This document shows, piece by piece, positions 1 through 7,900 of a DNA stretch of 64,000 nt (its first letter is position 1; the number at the start of each line of letters is the position of its first letter). The stretch covers positions 37,400 through 101,399 of the forward strand of contig DATGUN010000006.1 of NCBI GenBank assembly GCA_035301285.1. Direction: 5' to 3'. A program made the position numbers and the translations under genes. Origin of the DNA: DATGUN01 sp035301285. Lineage in GTDB: Bacteria; Bacillota; Bacilli; Bacillales; Amphibacillaceae. The notes beneath the pieces are model-generated. The model worked only from the letters and a program-made list of their open reading frames with translations. It was not told the DNA's origin and ran no database searches.

Positions 1-94
1 CATTGCCGTCCGAATCTTCGCTACACGCCACTAAAGCGAGCAATAACACAAGCATCATTGCAAAAAACAATTTACGCCATGTTGCTTTATTCAT
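1..94 (-). CDS. Partial lipoprotein, probable peptide-binding protein OppA (N-terminus only)
   Basis: Only the first 31 codons are in the window. They encode a lipoprotein signal peptide: a basic start (MNKATWRK), a hydrophobic core and a lipobox ALVAC with Cys24, followed by an acidic stretch (SEDSDGN). A clear ribosome binding site (GGGGAGG) lies just upstream. The gene is last in a leftward oppD-F-B-C series, so it is most likely the solute-binding lipoprotein that delivers peptides to that transporter. The family call rests on position only, because the mature domain is outside the window. Confidence 0.7.
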   Translation of the reverse strand, partial: MNKATWRKLFFAMMLVLLLALVACSEDSDGN

Positions 95-236
95 TTCTTG
101 TCCTCCCCTTTTTTAATCGTCATTTGCCGTTTGCGCCCTTTAATCCGACGCCACCCATTAAGACTACAGTCACTATTTTCGGACCTTCGCCTCACCCCCT
201 TAAATGAGTTTAAAATGACTTATATATAAATACAAA

Positions 237-1148
237 CTAACCCCTTCTTTGACGTGCATCGATTGACCGCTTCAATGCTTCACCGACATTTCGTACACAA
301 AGCATCATCAACAATATAAGCAATGATGCGGGTAACCAGATCCACCATCTATACTGCAACGTTTCCGGATTGGTTGCGTAACTCATCAATGTCCCGAGAC
401 TGGGTGTATCTTCCGGAAACCCGAAGCCCAGGAATGATAGGCCTGACTCAAGTCCGATATTGTTTGCCAGCTGCAATGTCATCGTCACGATGATCAATGA
501 ACTGACATTGGGCAACACGTGGGAGAACATCGTCTTGAAACTGGATGTCCCTAGCGTCCGTGATGCCTGCACATATTCTTGCTCTCTCTCCGCCAATGCT
601 TTGGACCGTATGATCCGTGCAATGCCCATCCAGTTGAATGCTGCCATGATCAATGAAAATGACCACACACTATACTTCGGTACTATAGCCGCAAAGACAA
701 TGATGAACATCAAACTTGGCAAGATGTTGAAAAAGTCCAGTATGCGCATCAACACGTTATCCACATGACCACCGAAGTAACCCGACACCAGACCAAATAC
801 TACCCCGATGATGCCAATCATGGCCGTCACCAACAATCCGATGGAAAGAGAGTTTCTCGTACCGATAATCAACTGTCCGAAGATATCCCGTCCACCGTAA
901 TCCGTTCCCAACCAAAATTCTGAACTCGGCGGTTCATAAATCGACAATAAATCGACGGTCACGATTTCATCTTGACTCAAAATGATCGATGTCCCATATA
1001 CAAACCCTGCAATGAGAACCAATATGATAAGTGAAACAAGTGCTAATTTATCTCGTACGATTTCACGCCAGAACAATGTAAATCCCGACGGTGGATTTTC
1101 TGTATTTGCTATTTCTTCCGCTTCGGCAGCAGACACATTGTTTTCCAT
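237..1148 (-). CDS. oppC: Oligopeptide ABC transporter permease, OppC/DppC type
   Basis: Inner-membrane permease of 303 residues that forms the peptide channel with the neighbouring OppB-type protein. A cytoplasmic N-terminus of about 30 residues is followed by one membrane segment (about 34-54). An extracytoplasmic stretch carries the family motif LGTDYGGRDIF near residues 80-90, and several membrane segments follow. The EAA loop that docks the ATPases is at about 190-214 (EYVQASRTLG, HVLPN). The start is supported by GAGGTGATCAA before the ATG. It lies 40 bases after oppB. Substrate range cannot be read from the sequence. Confidence 0.93.
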   Translation of the reverse strand: MENNVSAAEAEEIANTENPPSGFTLFWREIVRDKLALVSLIILVLIAGFVYGTSIILSQDEIVTVDLLSIYEPPSSEFWLGTDYGGRDIFGQLIIGTRNSLSIGLLVTAMIGIIGVVFGLVSGYFGGHVDNVLMRILDFFNILPSLMFIIVFAAIVPKYSVWSFSLIMAAFNWMGIARIIRSKALAEREQEYVQASRTLGTSSFKTMFSHVLPNVSSLIIVTMTLQLANNIGLESGLSFLGFGFPEDTPSLGTLMSYATNPETLQYRWWIWLPASLLILLMMLCVRNVGEALKRSIDARQRRG

Positions 1149-1188
1149 TTGATCACCTCGACATATAACAATCTGCTAAAATATATCT

Positions 1189-2151
1189 TTACTTTATTCG
1201 TATACGCGGATCCACAACACTCAGGATGATATCCGATAACCATGCACCGGCTATGCCAGCTACACCAAACAATAATACAAGTGCCGTCACAACACTATAG
1301 TCACGTTGTGTAATAGCTTCAATCAACAATTTCCCCATACCGGGATAGGCATAGATTGTTTCGATAAACACGGTACCACCAATGAGCAGCGTGATTTCGT
1401 AACCTAAAGTTGCCGCAATGGGCAGCATCGAATTCCGTAAAATATGTCGATTGTACACCCTTGATTCTGCTGCACCCTTTGCCCTTGCTGAAATGATAAA
1501 ATCTTTTTGTTTTGTATCGATGATTTCACTACGTAAATACTGTACCGTGCCGACAGTCGCCAGTATGGCACCTGAAAAACCCGGCAACAGCAAATGATAG
1601 AATTTGCTCAACACATATTCGAACGTACCCGGTTCAACCCCGGGAGAGACACTTCCACCTGTCGGGAACCACCCCAGTATAAAACCAAATATCCATAACA
1701 TAATCAAAGCGAAAACAAATAAAGGTGTGGCAAACCCGATATATGTGTAAGCCGTTATGACCGTATCAAGCGGACTATCATTATAACGTCCACTGAATAT
1801 ACCAAGTGGAACACCGATGAGATAGATTAAAATGACCGTTACCAGTGATAGCCAAATCGTATTGACAGCTCGATTGCCAATCAGTTCTGTGACCGGCATT
1901 TTATAACGGAAACTTTTGCCCAGATCACCATGAAAAAGATCGCCGACCCAGTCCGCGTATTGCACCGGCCATGGATCGTTCAACCCCATCTTTTCCCTTC
2001 TTTCTTCTATTGAATTGGGATCGATGTTCGGGTCGATCTGACCTGACAATGCATCACCTGGCATCATTTTGGCAACCATGAAAATCATGATGCTGAGCAC
2101 AATCAACTGCGGTATCATTATTAAAAATCGTCGTATCGTAAATTTCCACAT
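1189..2151 (-). CDS. oppB: Oligopeptide ABC transporter permease, OppB/DppB type
   Basis: A 320-residue membrane permease. It starts with the typical OppB-like helix (RRFLIMIPQLIVLS) and the MPGDAL motif near residues 30-35. It ends with a set of membrane helices and an EAA loop at about 217-240 (KDFIISARAKG, RHILRN). The length is normal for the family. The start codon is only 6 bases after the stop of the upstream ATPase gene, so translation is probably coupled. It pairs with the OppC-type permease downstream. Confidence 0.93.
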   Translation of the reverse strand: MWKFTIRRFLIMIPQLIVLSIMIFMVAKMMPGDALSGQIDPNIDPNSIEERREKMGLNDPWPVQYADWVGDLFHGDLGKSFRYKMPVTELIGNRAVNTIWLSLVTVILIYLIGVPLGIFSGRYNDSPLDTVITAYTYIGFATPLFVFALIMLWIFGFILGWFPTGGSVSPGVEPGTFEYVLSKFYHLLLPGFSGAILATVGTVQYLRSEIIDTKQKDFIISARAKGAAESRVYNRHILRNSMLPIAATLGYEITLLIGGTVFIETIYAYPGMGKLLIEAITQRDYSVVTALVLLFGVAGIAGAWLSDIILSVVDPRIRIK

Positions 2152-2157
2152 ACAGCG

Positions 2158-3090
2158 TCAACCTTTCTCGGGCAAAGCCACTAAATGAGTATCTGATATA
2201 GATTGTAATTTATAAGCTAGCCCTTCTTCATCAAAATAATCTCGTGATGCTTTATCATACTCGACCTTGACTTCCTGACGTATTCCAGCCTGTTTTTCGC
2301 GGTTTTCAGGATTCAAGTCGGGTATGGCAGCCACCAACCGTTTGGTATAGATATGCTGCGGGTTGTTGAAAATATCTTCTTTCAACCCTTCTTCGACGAA
2401 TCGGCCGCGGTACATAATACCTATGCGGCTGCACATATGCCTGATGACACCCAGATCATGACTGATAAAAATATACGTTAAATCGAGTTCCTTCTGGATC
2501 TCCTGCATAAAGTTCAACACCTGGGCTTGGACGGAAACATCCAGGGCAGAAACAGGTTCATCGGCAATGATGAGTTTCGGTTTCAATGCAATCGCACGAG
2601 CGACGCCAATACGTTGTCTTTGTCCACCGGAAAATTGGTGCGGGTATTTAAAAATGCTCTCTGGGCTCAATCCGACCAATTCCAATAATTCCTGAACACG
2701 TCGTGTTACGTCCTTTTTACTCAGGTTTTCGAAATTCCGTATCGGTTCAGCCACAATGTCCAACACACGCTTTTTGGGATTCAAAGATGAATATGGATCT
2801 TGGAAAATCATCTGGATATCTTTCCGGATTTCCGATTTCGCCTTCCGGACCTTTTCAATTTCCTTCCCCTCAAAAATGATTTTCCCCGCAGTACGATGGT
2901 TGAGTCCGATGATCGAGCGCCCGATGGTCGTCTTGCCGGATCCTGATTCTCCGACGAGACCATACGTCTTTCCTTTTTCAACATTCAACGTCACACCGTC
3001 TACGGCCTTTATATGATCGACTGTCCGTCCAAATATCCCCCCTTTTATCGGGAAATGGACTTTCAGATCTTCAACTGTAAGTAATGACAT
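2158..3090 (-). CDS. oppF: Oligopeptide ABC transporter ATPase, OppF type
   Basis: A 310-residue ATP-binding subunit that powers uptake together with the OppD-type ATPase. Walker A is GESGSGKT (47-54), the Q-loop is FQDPYSSLNP, the signature is SGGQRQR (154-160) and Walker B is LIIADEP (173-179). A longer open frame reaches 3276. The start chosen here is the ATG at 3090, which has AAGGAGG and AGAAGG upstream, matches where homology begins, and is 7 bases from the oppD stop. The C-terminal tail lacks the GCPFxxRCP four-cysteine motif that the second OppF-type protein in this window has. Confidence 0.9.
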   Translation of the reverse strand: MSLLTVEDLKVHFPIKGGIFGRTVDHIKAVDGVTLNVEKGKTYGLVGESGSGKTTIGRSIIGLNHRTAGKIIFEGKEIEKVRKAKSEIRKDIQMIFQDPYSSLNPKKRVLDIVAEPIRNFENLSKKDVTRRVQELLELVGLSPESIFKYPHQFSGGQRQRIGVARAIALKPKLIIADEPVSALDVSVQAQVLNFMQEIQKELDLTYIFISHDLGVIRHMCSRIGIMYRGRFVEEGLKEDIFNNPQHIYTKRLVAAIPDLNPENREKQAGIRQEVKVEYDKASRDYFDEEGLAYKLQSISDTHLVALPEKG

Positions 3091-3097
3091 GTTCCTT

Positions 3098-4096
3098 CTA
3101 TGCCTCCTTGCTCTCGTCCGGGAAATGGAAATGCTTATAACAACTGCAACGTACGAAATGACCCGGTGCAACCTCTTCAAGTGTCGGATACTCCTCATGT
3201 TCAGACGCATCAATCCATGGAATACGCGGTGAAAATCTGCACCCTTTCCGCGGCAAGTGTTGCAAGGAAGGTACAATTCCTTGTATGGTATGCAGTTTCT
3301 GCTGGTCAGCGACAGAACTCGGCATTGAATTCAACAGTGACCGTGTATAAGGATGCAATGGCTGATCGAACAATGTATTCACATCTGTAATTTCAACGAT
3401 TTCTCCGGCGTACATGACCGCCACACGGTCAGCCATTTCAGCTACAACGCCCAAGTCATGCGTAATCAGGACAATGCCTGCTTCCATATCCTCTTTCAAG
3501 TCTTTGATCAGATCAAGAATTTGCGATTGGATTGTCGCATCCACAGCGGTCGTTGGCTCATCGGCAATCAATACTTCCGGTTCATTTGCGATTGCCATAG
3601 CTATAACAACACGCTGCCTCATTCCGCCTGATAATTCGTGGGGAAATTGTGTGTATGTATGTTCAGCACGTGGAATACCAACTTTATTGAATAAATCAAT
3701 CACTTTTTGCTTTCGCTGAACTTTTGATAAGGACCGGTTATGCAACAAGATAGTTTCTGAAACCTGGTCTCCTGCTGACATCAGGGGGTTAAGGGCAGTA
3801 AGCGCATCCTGGAAGATCATGCCCATATCCAGACCGCGTATTTTATTTAATTGCCCCGGGGTCAACTTCGGGATATTGTAATCTTTATATAATATATCGC
3901 CTTCAATTTTTGCACGATTATGCAGACCCATAATGGAAAACGCTAGCGCACTTTTCCCACAGCCCGATTCTCCGACAACTGCGAGAACTTCATTTCTATT
4001 CAGGGTAATCGATACATCATCGACTGCTGCATAATAGTCATCACCTATCCGGAATGACGTTTTTAGATGGTTCAGCTCCAATAAGGAATCACTCAC
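3098..4096 (-). CDS. oppD: Oligopeptide ABC transporter ATPase, OppD type
   Basis: A 332-residue ATPase and the first gene of the leftward oppD-F-B-C-A operon. Walker A is GESGCGKS (42-49), the signature is LSGGMRQR (155-162) and Walker B is VLIADEP (175-181). The start is GTG with GAGGAGG seven bases upstream. In the C-terminal peptide-transporter domain the usual GCxFxPRCP motif is altered to GCRFSPRIP, so the second cysteine is Ile. In some family members this four-cysteine motif binds an iron-sulfur cluster, so cluster binding here is doubtful. ATP hydrolysis motifs are intact. Confidence 0.92.
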   Translation of the reverse strand: MSDSLLELNHLKTSFRIGDDYYAAVDDVSITLNRNEVLAVVGESGCGKSALAFSIMGLHNRAKIEGDILYKDYNIPKLTPGQLNKIRGLDMGMIFQDALTALNPLMSAGDQVSETILLHNRSLSKVQRKQKVIDLFNKVGIPRAEHTYTQFPHELSGGMRQRVVIAMAIANEPEVLIADEPTTAVDATIQSQILDLIKDLKEDMEAGIVLITHDLGVVAEMADRVAVMYAGEIVEITDVNTLFDQPLHPYTRSLLNSMPSSVADQQKLHTIQGIVPSLQHLPRKGCRFSPRIPWIDASEHEEYPTLEEVAPGHFVRCSCYKHFHFPDESKEA

Positions 4097-4267
4097 ATTT
4101 AATCCTCCTCTTAGTTGCTAATCGCCTTAGGCTGTCTGAGTCGTTTCAACAAGTACGTCATGTACAATCCGAATTTTCGCCCAACCTTCTGCTCAACCTT
4201 CTATCAATAGCAACTCTAGCTTTCTGATCTTCGTTTTACATAGCATTTCATTAAAACACTGTATTTA

Positions 4268-4282
4268 AATATTCTTGAAATT
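4268..4282. promoter_or_regulatory. Possible CodY box upstream of oppD
   Basis: The sequence AATATTCTTGAAATT matches the CodY consensus AATTTTCWGAAAATT at 12 of 15 positions. It lies about 70 bases downstream of the predicted oppD start point, inside the leader, where a bound repressor could block elongation. Peptide transport operons are common CodY targets in Bacilli. This is a pattern match only. Confidence 0.35.
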
Positions 4283-4359
4283 CAGATGAACGAAAAAGCG
4301 CTAATCCGAAATACCCACATTTATAAGTCAAATTGTAACAAAAATGTAAGATTGATTTG

Positions 4360-4388
4360 AGTATATATTATTTCCACCCATTTAACAA
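4360..4388 (-). promoter_or_regulatory. Sigma-A type promoter of the first opp operon
   Basis: Reading leftwards, TTGTTA and TATACT are separated by exactly 17 bases. Transcription would start near 4353 and give a leader of about 255 bases before the oppD GTG. Confidence 0.5.
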
Positions 4389-4462
4389 GCCTTTTTTTAT
4401 TTTTTTAAATTGTATACAATTGGATATGATAGGCTTTTGCCGACCTTAAGCCTTTTGACATG

Positions 4463-4490
4463 TTTACAGGGATATGGAATCGGGTATACT
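4463..4490 (+). promoter_or_regulatory. Rightward promoter-like sequence in the opp intergenic region
   Basis: TTTACA and TATACT are separated by 16 bases. The nearest downstream gene (oppF at 4964) is about 470 bases away, so this would make an unusually long leader or a small RNA. It may be fortuitous. Confidence 0.3.
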
Positions 4491-4963
4491 AGATATGTTC
4501 TTTATTTTTTTCATTAACATAGCTATCCTCCATAAAAACCCCTTCCCTGATTCCATTCGATTCCCAATCTATCCCAATCGGCACTTTCCGTCAGATGATT
4601 TTTATCGAATAGTTCTTTCATTATGATTAAAATACTGTTATTATGGATAATAAGAATCTAGCTAAATATCAGACAATCAATTGCACATCGTCTTATACTG
4701 GATACTGAATGATAATATTTATGTGTCACGTATATTGATAGACAATGAGCTTGTCCATCTTATACATGATTCACACCGATTATTCGGAAAAATTTAAATT
4801 GCCATGCTGAATGGTGCTTACCATAAGGTGCTACATATATAAAGGTAAATCCATACGTGTTGAATATAAAGAGTGTCATAACGCCTCTTATTCACTAGGA
4901 AAATCAACCTTACAGCACATCAATTAAATTCAGGGTCCGTACATTATAAAAGGGGGATATCCA

Positions 4964-5965
4964 ATGGTCGAAACAACAGGAAAAACACCAATGATTGAAA
5001 TCAATAATCTGAAAAAGCATTTTAAAGTTGGTCGCAAACAAATGTTGAAAGCGGTTGACGGCATTACCTTCACGATAAATAGGGGTGAAACATTTGGCCT
5101 CGTCGGGGAATCCGGTTGTGGCAAGTCAACTGTTGGCAGGACAATCATCCGATTATATGATACGACAGACGGCGAGGTTTACTTTAACGGCGAACAAGTA
5201 CATGGCAAAAAATCCGGCAAGGAATTGAAATCATTCAACCAAAACATGCAAATGGTATTTCAAGATCCATATGCCTCATTGAACCCACGTATGACCGTCA
5301 AAGATATTATTGCCGAAGGAATAGACATACATGGATTTCACAAAAGCAAAAAAGAACGCATGGACCGGGTAAATGAGCTTCTTGAAACAGTCGGGTTGAA
5401 TCATGATCACGCCAATCGTTACCCACACGAATTCAGTGGTGGTCAGAGACAGCGCATTGGTATTGCACGGGCACTTGCGGTCGATCCGGAATTCATCATT
5501 GCGGACGAACCTATTTCAGCTCTCGATGTTTCTATGCAGGCGCAAGTGGTCAACCTTATGCAGAAACTCCAAGAAGAACACGGTTTAACGTATCTTTTCA
5601 TCGCGCATGATTTGTCGATGGTCAAGCATATTTCCGATCGGGTAGGTGTCATGTATTTAGGTAATATGGCTGAACTGGCTCCTGCCGAAAAACTATACGA
5701 AAACCCGCTTCATCCATATACAAAGGCACTACTATCGTCTGTGCCTGTCCCCGATCCGAAAATTGAAAGAGAACGGGAACGTATCATCATCGAGGGGGAC
5801 ATCCCGAGCCCTGTATCACCTCCAAGTGGATGCCCTTTCCGGACACGTTGCCCGATGGCAATGGATATTTGTTCCGAAGTGAAACCAAGATGGTTGGAAG
5901 TAGAGTCGGATCATTGGGTCGCTTGTCACTTGCATTATGATGAATCAGACTACCAAGATGCGTGA
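4964..5965 (+). CDS. oppF: Oligopeptide ABC transporter ATPase, OppF type (second locus)
   Basis: A 333-residue ATPase. Walker A is GESGCGKS (48-55), the signature is SGGQRQR (158-164) and Walker B is FIIADEP (177-183). The C-terminal peptide-transporter domain has the full cysteine motif (GCPFRTRCPMAMDIC, then ACHL near the end). The start ATG follows AAGGGGGAT. The nearby leftward oppA-B-C-D operon (6854-11722) has every component except an OppF subunit, so this is very probably its missing partner, although it lies on the opposite strand. See the finding on a possible inversion. Confidence 0.92.
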   Translation: MVETTGKTPMIEINNLKKHFKVGRKQMLKAVDGITFTINRGETFGLVGESGCGKSTVGRTIIRLYDTTDGEVYFNGEQVHGKKSGKELKSFNQNMQMVFQDPYASLNPRMTVKDIIAEGIDIHGFHKSKKERMDRVNELLETVGLNHDHANRYPHEFSGGQRQRIGIARALAVDPEFIIADEPISALDVSMQAQVVNLMQKLQEEHGLTYLFIAHDLSMVKHISDRVGVMYLGNMAELAPAEKLYENPLHPYTKALLSSVPVPDPKIERERERIIIEGDIPSPVSPPSGCPFRTRCPMAMDICSEVKPRWLEVESDHWVACHLHYDESDYQDA

Positions 5966-6019
5966 TTGAAACATATCGTCTTATACAACCATAGACATTA
6001 AAGTATGATTCATACAGAC

Positions 6020-6141
6020 GAAAAAAGAGAGTACGACGGAAGCGACTTGATTCGGCAGATGTCGAACGTGTACTGTGACAAAGTAAAAGCGACGTGAATC
6101 GGAAGCGGCTTAACCTGTCACATGACCGTTCGACTTTTTTT
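6020..6141 (+). terminator. Large structured terminator/repeat element downstream of oppF
   Basis: A long imperfect hairpin has arms at 6061-6080 and 6116-6134. The outer stem is GTCGAACG/CGTTCGAC and the inner stem TGTGACA/TGTCACA. It runs into seven T residues (6135-6141), as an intrinsic terminator for oppF would. The element also holds a 16-base direct repeat with two mismatches: AAGCGACTTGATTCGG at 6040-6055 and AAGCGACGTGAATCGG at 6087-6102. The size and repeats suggest an intergenic repeat element rather than a plain terminator. Confidence 0.65.
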
Positions 6142-6267
6142 GCGAAGACATATTTTATGATCCCTGGGAATGTGGTTTTATCTATTATATAGATAAATTC
6201 TGACTGGGACGATCGTACATATTAACTATAACAAAGCCTTACAGGCGCGTTAAGGATGAATATCGAC

Positions 6268-6621
6268 ATGAAAAACTATTTCATAGCTACCCTGATCACT
6301 ATACTTTCAACCATTCTTTTTATGACACTGAAGTATGACGCATGGACCATACTGGCATTCATCAACTCCGCAACAATCACATCTTTGATACTTATCATCA
6401 TCGGGGCGACATTGTTTGTTTCCGGCCAAGGATTCTTCTCAGGTATTGCCTATAGCTTTCGCCGGTTTTTCAAGAAAACATCCAAGAAGTGGGAGATGCT
6501 TGATGAACCGGATGAGGAATATGTCGTCAAGAAGCACTCCTTTTCACTGACCCTCCCTTTCTTACTGCTGGGCGGCAGTCTTTTTTTGCTTGCTCTTATC
6601 CTTTCGTTTATCTTCTATTAA
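6268..6621 (+). CDS. DUF3899 family small membrane protein
   Basis: A protein of 117 residues. Two hydrophobic N-terminal helices are followed by a motif typical of DUF3899 (ATLFVSGQGFFSGI), a basic and charged cytoplasmic segment (RRFFKKTSKKWEM), and a C-terminal helix. An ATG at 6256 is in frame but directly abuts AAGG. The ATG at 6268 has AAGGATG at a proper distance and is chosen here. The function of the family is unknown to me. I recall such genes beside opp operons in Bacilli. If the inversion proposed for this region is real, it was once the last gene of that operon. Confidence 0.75.
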   Translation: MKNYFIATLITILSTILFMTLKYDAWTILAFINSATITSLILIIIGATLFVSGQGFFSGIAYSFRRFFKKTSKKWEMLDEPDEEYVVKKHSFSLTLPFLLLGGSLFLLALILSFIFY

Positions 6622-6653
6622 GATCACATGGGATTTGAATATTTCTGCACACG

Positions 6654-6708
6654 AAAAACCCCAACATATACCCAATGATCATGATGGATATATGCTGGGG
6701 TTTTTTTA
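6654..6708. terminator. Bidirectional intrinsic terminator between DUF3899 gene and oppD
   Basis: The stem is CCCCA-A-CATATA (6659-6670) pairing with TATATG-C-TGGGG (6689-6700). It is flanked by five A residues on the left and seven T residues on the right, so it can serve both converging transcription units. Confidence 0.8.
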
Positions 6709-6793
6709 TGTTTCCATCCAGAATTCAAACGGTTTACAAGACATACGTTGATGACTGAGATTGCCATCATTATACGACATGGAAATAACCGTT

Positions 6794-6856
6794 TATGACA
6801 CCATTCAACATCCTATATTATAACAATCAACACCATTACCTGTATGACACCATTCA
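6794..6856. repeat. Short direct repeat at the 3' end of oppD
   Basis: The 14-mer TATGACACCATTCA occurs at 6794-6807 and again at 6843-6856, where it overlaps the oppD stop codon. A third shorter copy (ACACCATT) lies between them. It could be a slippage product or a scar at a rearrangement junction. Confidence 0.6.
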
Positions 6857-7885
6857 GGAGCCTTGCTCAACCAAGTCACTGATCGCCTCGGGCGGATCGA
6901 CTTTTGGTGCACGGTCATCCGTCAACCAACAAGCGGCGGTATGTGTATCACTTAAAGGATTATGATTTGGCATGTTATTGATGCACACATCCATTGCATG
7001 TGGACACCGTGGCGCAAATGGGCATCCCTTCGGAGGGTTATTCAAATCGGGCGGTGTCCCCGGTATGGATAGAAGTTCCGAATGTTTTGAAGTCATGCGT
7101 GGCATTGATGACAACAGTCCCCATGTATAGGGGTGTCTCGGTTGATAAAACACTTCATCAACAAGACCCGTCTCAATGACTTTGCCACCATACATGACAG
7201 CCACACGCTGTGCCACATTCGCGACAACACCTAAATCATGTGTAATGATGATGATGGATGTATCCAATTCATCCTGCAAATCACGCATCAGATCCAAAAT
7301 TTGCGCTTGTATCGTTACATCCAGTGCGGTTGTCGGTTCATCCGCAATAAGGACCTTAGGATTACACGCAAGTGCCGTTGCAATGACGGCACGTTGACGC
7401 ATCCCACCGGAAAATTGATGTGGATACTGTTTGAAGCGTGCGTCAGCATTCGGTATCTTAACCAGTTCCAACAACTCGATCGCCCGCTTTTTCGCTTCCT
7501 GCCCGCGCATGTTTTGATGTTTGCGCAATCCCTCCGTAATTTGTTTCCCGATTGTCATCGTCGGATTCAAGGTTGTCATCGGATCCTGGAAAATCATCGA
7601 GATTTCTTTGCCTCGGATACCCTGAAGTTGTCTGTTCGAATACTTCGTCAAATCATTTCCTTCAAACAAGATTTCTCCGGACTTCACCCGACACTGTGGG
7701 CGGGGATTCAGGCGCGTGATTTCTTTTGAAGTGACGGATTTACCGGAACCGGACTCTCCGACAATTGCCAACGTCTCCCCTTTTTTCAATTCCAGGTTAA
7801 CGCCTCGGACAGCCTGCACCTCGCCACCATAGGTATCGAACGATATATGCAAATCGTTTAATTCCAATATGTTGTTATTTTCCAT
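6854..7885 (-). CDS. oppD: Oligopeptide ABC transporter ATPase, OppD type (second locus)
   Basis: A 343-residue ATPase. It has Walker A GESGSGKS (43-50), a Q-loop FQDPMTTLNP, the signature FSGGMRQR and Walker B VLIADEPTTALD. The C-terminal domain keeps the whole cysteine motif (GCPFAPRCPHAMDVC and later ACWL), unlike the OppD of the first locus. The ATG follows AGGAGGATGATTCAACG. It is the last gene of the leftward oppA-B-C-D operon, 15 bases after oppC. The usual next gene, oppF, is absent here and sits inverted at 4964. Confidence 0.93.
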   Translation of the reverse strand: MENNNILELNDLHISFDTYGGEVQAVRGVNLELKKGETLAIVGESGSGKSVTSKEITRLNPRPQCRVKSGEILFEGNDLTKYSNRQLQGIRGKEISMIFQDPMTTLNPTMTIGKQITEGLRKHQNMRGQEAKKRAIELLELVKIPNADARFKQYPHQFSGGMRQRAVIATALACNPKVLIADEPTTALDVTIQAQILDLMRDLQDELDTSIIIITHDLGVVANVAQRVAVMYGGKVIETGLVDEVFYQPRHPYTWGLLSSMPRMTSKHSELLSIPGTPPDLNNPPKGCPFAPRCPHAMDVCINNMPNHNPLSDTHTAACWLTDDRAPKVDPPEAISDLVEQGS

Positions 7886-7900
7886 CGTTGAATCATCCTC

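Larger units (their letters stand above)
4097..4963. other. 867-base intergenic region between divergent opp genes
   Basis: No credible gene was found. The region holds a leftward promoter for oppD (4360-4388) and a CodY-like sequence (4268-4282). A rightward promoter-like pair lies at 4463-4490, about 470 bases before the next gene. A short sequence at 4807-4816 is an inverted match to the end of the other oppD gene. The region is AT-rich with many stop codons in all frames. Confidence 0.6.
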
